This document shows, piece by piece, positions 61,742-64,000 of a stretch of 64,000 nt of DNA. The notes below the pieces were generated by a model. That model ran no database searches and was not told where the DNA came from. It worked only from the letters and a program-made list of their open reading frames with translations. The DNA is from Bog-950 sp964631835 (lineage in GTDB: Bacteria; Bacteroidota; Bacteroidia; Chitinophagales; LD1): NCBI GenBank assembly GCA_964631835.1, contig CAZWAD010000018.1, positions 10,145 through 74,144 of the forward strand. Reading direction: 5' to 3'. Each line of letters opens with the position of its first letter. Positions within the stretch are counted from its first letter, which is position 1. Position numbers and translations under genes: made by a program.

Positions 61742-63820
61742 TTATTTTTGAATAACTAACTTCTTCGTTGCACTTCTACCGTCTTTGCCGGTAACGGCTA
61801 CAAAGTAAACACCGCCTGCGAAGGCAGAGGTTCCAAGTTGCAGGTTGGAGGTTTCAAGTTGAACAGCCGTTAATATTCTGCCGGTTATGTTGCAAACAGT
61901 AACTATGCCTCCGGTGAAGGTTTTGTCCATCTCTAAAGTTACGTTGTTGCTGGCAGGGTTCGGGTAAATGCGAAGCAGTTCCCCCTTTAGGGGGTCAGGG
62001 GGTAGCGCGGTAACAACAGCTAATGTATTAGTCGTAGTATTCGTCACCACAGGTGCGTTGAAGTCGAAGTAGATGTAGGCGGTGTTATTGATGACTGTGC
62101 CTACCGGTGCGGTGCTTTTCACCTTTACTTTGTATTGCACATAGCCGTGGCTGAGCGGCTCGTTGGTGGGGCTGTCAACCAGCATAATGTTCGGGAAGTT
62201 GAAGCGCACAGCGTTCTCCTTAATCTGCACTAAGGGCTGGTGGCTGTAAGCAAGCAGCTGGAAAGTAGAAACATCTAAATCAGCATCGAGTGTGTCGGTA
62301 ATATAAATATGAATAGCCGTATCGGTGCCGGTGTTTTGGAAGTTGATGGTGTAAGTAAGCCACCGCTCCCCGTTTACATCCACATCGCTGAGCGGGTAAA
62401 CTTCTTTGTTGTTAGGGTCCCAAGAGAGACGTAGCGGGAAGCAATGAGTTCTAATGTTGTTGACAGGAGCAGCATCTGTAACTGGCGAGGAAACCGTAAC
62501 GGTAAAGCAAATGGTGTCACCAATCTGAGCGGTGGTATCAGTTTGCACCATAATGTTGAAACTCCTGTTGAAATTAACCGTGCCGAAATCGGCAATGTTG
62601 TAGTTAATCATATTGCCGTTAATGTTATCAGGAGAAAGTGCCCCTGAGGCGGGAGAAACATAGCTTGCCGGGCCGGTAATAGAAGTAGTTACGTTGCCGC
62701 TTATACCAGCAGAGCAGTTTATTCCATAGAAGTAGCTGGTGTTACCTAGATGAATATTAGTTGTGGTAATAGCAGCGGGTCGAAAACGCCATGCACTTAT
62801 ACTCCACACAGCTAAATCAAAACCGGGCTTGCACTCCATCGCAAAGTCTCTGTTGTAAAGCAACGAATCAATGGCAGTTATCACAGCCGTGTCAGTGCTG
62901 CTTACCGGGCAAAGTACAAGAAAAGGAATATTGGCACTATCAATTGTTACTGTATACGTATCGAAACTGTCGGTATCGAAAGAATAAGTGCCTATGCCTG
63001 AAGTGAGCGCCTGTTGTTCGAGTAAATTGTTTCGCCACAATTTAACTGGTATATTGACCACGTTATTTTCAGCGTTATCTTGCAGACAGTTGAGGTTGTT
63101 ATCAAGATAAACCTTGCCGCTGATGTTCCAGAAAACACTACAGCCATTAGCGTTAAATTCATCACAAAGGGGTAAAGTATTTAAAGGAGGATTGCTGCTT
63201 GTAATATTGCCATAGTTGGGCAGGCATGTGACAAGAGTATTCGAAAAATCAAAATTTACAATGCGTTTAAGTAAGGGAAGGCAAGTAATGGGGTTATTAT
63301 AAATAACGCAGTTAGTTAATGAATCAGGTAATTCAGGAAGTGCAGGGAGTTGGTTGCTAAAACATAACAAAGTACGTAAACCCATCGGGAAAGATGGAAG
63401 ACTGCTTAACTCATTATCATAGCAAATCAATTCAACCAAATTATCCGGTAATACTGGAAGACTGTTAAGCTGATTATTAGCACAGGTTAAGTGAATTAAA
63501 CTATTCGGTAATAGGGGAAGATTGCTGAGTTGATTGCTTTCGCAATGTAATTCCCCAAGATTATCAAAATATTCAATTCCGGAAAGGTCACTGATGCCGT
63601 AATTATTACAACGAACTAAAACTTGACTCACCACTGCCGGACAACTGGTATCCATCTGCCAGCCCACCTGATTATTCCCCTGTAAGCAGACTGAGTAACC
63701 ATTGGTGTTCAGCCAGGTTCCAAAACTGGTGTCGGGTATGCTTACCCACTGAGCTTTGATGGTATAAATGGAGAAAAGCAAAACGGTAATTGCAACGAGA
63801 GGGCGTAAACGTTTATCCAT
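61742..63820 (-). CDS. Leucine-rich-repeat cell-surface protein with T9SS type A tail
   Basis: The 692-residue protein has a signal peptide (LRPLVAITVLLFSIYTIKAQ). A short LRR array at about 75-210 repeats LxxLxCxxNxLxxLPxLPxxL, in the bacterial IpaH-like style. Then come a beta-sandwich segment and a conserved Bacteroidota module with WDPNNKEVYP, WLTYTINFQNTGTDTA, VQYKVKVKS and AYIYFDFNAPVVTNT. The type A tail has IYPNPASNNVTLEM and GVYFVAVTGKDGRS. PPDPLKGEL just before the tail and ETSNLQLGT inside it look like in-frame interspersed repeats. It converges with the preceding gene, 50 bp between stops. Confidence 0.9.
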   Translation of the reverse strand: MDKRLRPLVAITVLLFSIYTIKAQWVSIPDTSFGTWLNTNGYSVCLQGNNQVGWQMDTSCPAVVSQVLVRCNNYGISDLSGIEYFDNLGELHCESNQLSNLPLLPNSLIHLTCANNQLNSLPVLPDNLVELICYDNELSSLPSFPMGLRTLLCFSNQLPALPELPDSLTNCVIYNNPITCLPLLKRIVNFDFSNTLVTCLPNYGNITSSNPPLNTLPLCDEFNANGCSVFWNISGKVYLDNNLNCLQDNAENNVVNIPVKLWRNNLLEQQALTSGIGTYSFDTDSFDTYTVTIDSANIPFLVLCPVSSTDTAVITAIDSLLYNRDFAMECKPGFDLAVWSISAWRFRPAAITTTNIHLGNTSYFYGINCSAGISGNVTTSITGPASYVSPASGALSPDNINGNMINYNIADFGTVNFNRSFNIMVQTDTTAQIGDTICFTVTVSSPVTDAAPVNNIRTHCFPLRLSWDPNNKEVYPLSDVDVNGERWLTYTINFQNTGTDTAIHIYITDTLDADLDVSTFQLLAYSHQPLVQIKENAVRFNFPNIMLVDSPTNEPLSHGYVQYKVKVKSTAPVGTVINNTAYIYFDFNAPVVTNTTTNTLAVVTALPPDPLKGELLRIYPNPASNNVTLEMDKTFTGGIVTVCNITGRILTAVQLETSNLQLGTSAFAGGVYFVAVTGKDGRSATKKLVIQK
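61979..62004 (-). repeat. CCCCCTTTAGGGGG palindromic repeat inside the LRR protein gene
   Basis: The perfect arms CCCCCT / AGGGGG share the CCCCTnnAGGGG core of the elements in mnmD and addA. Read on the coding strand it gives LPPDPLKGEL, a proline-rich linker just before the sorting tail. Confidence 0.75.
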
Positions 63821-63970
63821 AGTGCGGGTTTTGGTAATGCTGTATCTTCAAATTGGATACCATTATCAGTTCTATACGCCTAATTCCCTCTGAAATCAGC
63901 CTCGTTCATATAAGGCCGGTAATTTTTTTGTGTTGTATCTTAAGGACAAACTGATGTGTGATATAGACAC

Positions 63971-63997
63971 AAAACAAAAACCCCGCTCCTTGCGGGG
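63971..63997 (-). terminator. Rho-independent terminator of a gene beyond the right edge
   Basis: The 6-bp stem CCCCGC / GCGGGG (63981-63986 and 63992-63997) has a 5-nt loop and is followed on the minus strand by TTTTTG. It would end transcription of a minus-strand gene lying to the right of the window. The 150 bp between it and the LRR protein gene hold no other gene. Confidence 0.75.
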
Positions 63998-64000
63998 CGG

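Overview
The window looks like a piece of a Bacteroidota chromosome, probably from a metagenome assembly because it contains a 100-N scaffold gap. Supporting evidence: five large secreted proteins carry type IX secretion C-terminal signals (type A sorting tails or CHU_C gliding-associated domains). Several genes have the Bacteroidota promoter signature (TTTG, 19 bp, TAnnTTTG, perfect upstream of rpsT). The sequence is rich in short interspersed and tandem repeats of a kind common in this phylum. No rank below phylum can be defended from the sequence alone.

Layout. 1-3.5 kb: partial radC, rpsT, and sucA for the E1 subunit of 2-oxoglutarate dehydrogenase. 3.5-6.1 kb: repeat-rich DNA with one uncharacterised gene and a 21-bp tandem array. 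6.2-9.9 kb: a very large RND/MMPL exporter fused to a PlsC-type acyltransferase and a methyltransferase. 9.9-15.2 kb: a minus-strand run with a glucosaminidase, a cation efflux pair, rsmI, purS, pssA and an Xaa-Pro aminopeptidase. 15.4-19.1 kb: pckA, a 41-bp tandem array, an rhlE-type helicase and a small unknown gene. 19.3-25.9 kb: a plus-strand operon with a CrtI-like oxidoreductase, a C45 acyltransferase, acpS, a PaaK-like ligase, a secreted DUF1028 protein and MnmD. The first four resemble accessory genes of flexirubin/aryl-polyene clusters. 26-29 kb: a glycine-rich T9SS adhesin followed by a 21-bp array broken by the gap. 29.8-37.8 kb: addA, addB and an ABC-F ATPase.

37.8-46.5 kb is the most interesting block. 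Eleven tightly packed minus-strand genes run from an amino-acid adenylation enzyme through a formyltransferase, ACP, KASIII, second ACP, two short-chain dehydrogenases, a NeuD-type acyltransferase, a PhyH dioxygenase, a methyltransferase and a GT2 glycosyltransferase. Read in order they suggest that an amino acid is loaded on a carrier protein, N-formylated, extended once, reduced, tailored, and transferred to a sugar or surface glycan. The enzyme families are recognisable; the pathway is inferred.

46.6-63.8 kb: three more T9SS cell-surface proteins, a GxxExxY gene bracketed by a repeated motif, purN, gyrB and a small lipocalin-like protein.

Two themes cut across the window. First, five tandem arrays lie between genes with periods of 21, 41, 21, 42 and 21 bp, all close to two or four turns of B-DNA, although their sequences are unrelated. 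Second, a palindromic interspersed repeat with core CCCCTnnAGGGG has entered coding sequence in frame at least three times (mnmD, addA and a T9SS tail). In the first two it encodes nearly the same 15-residue peptide in proteins that are otherwise unrelated.
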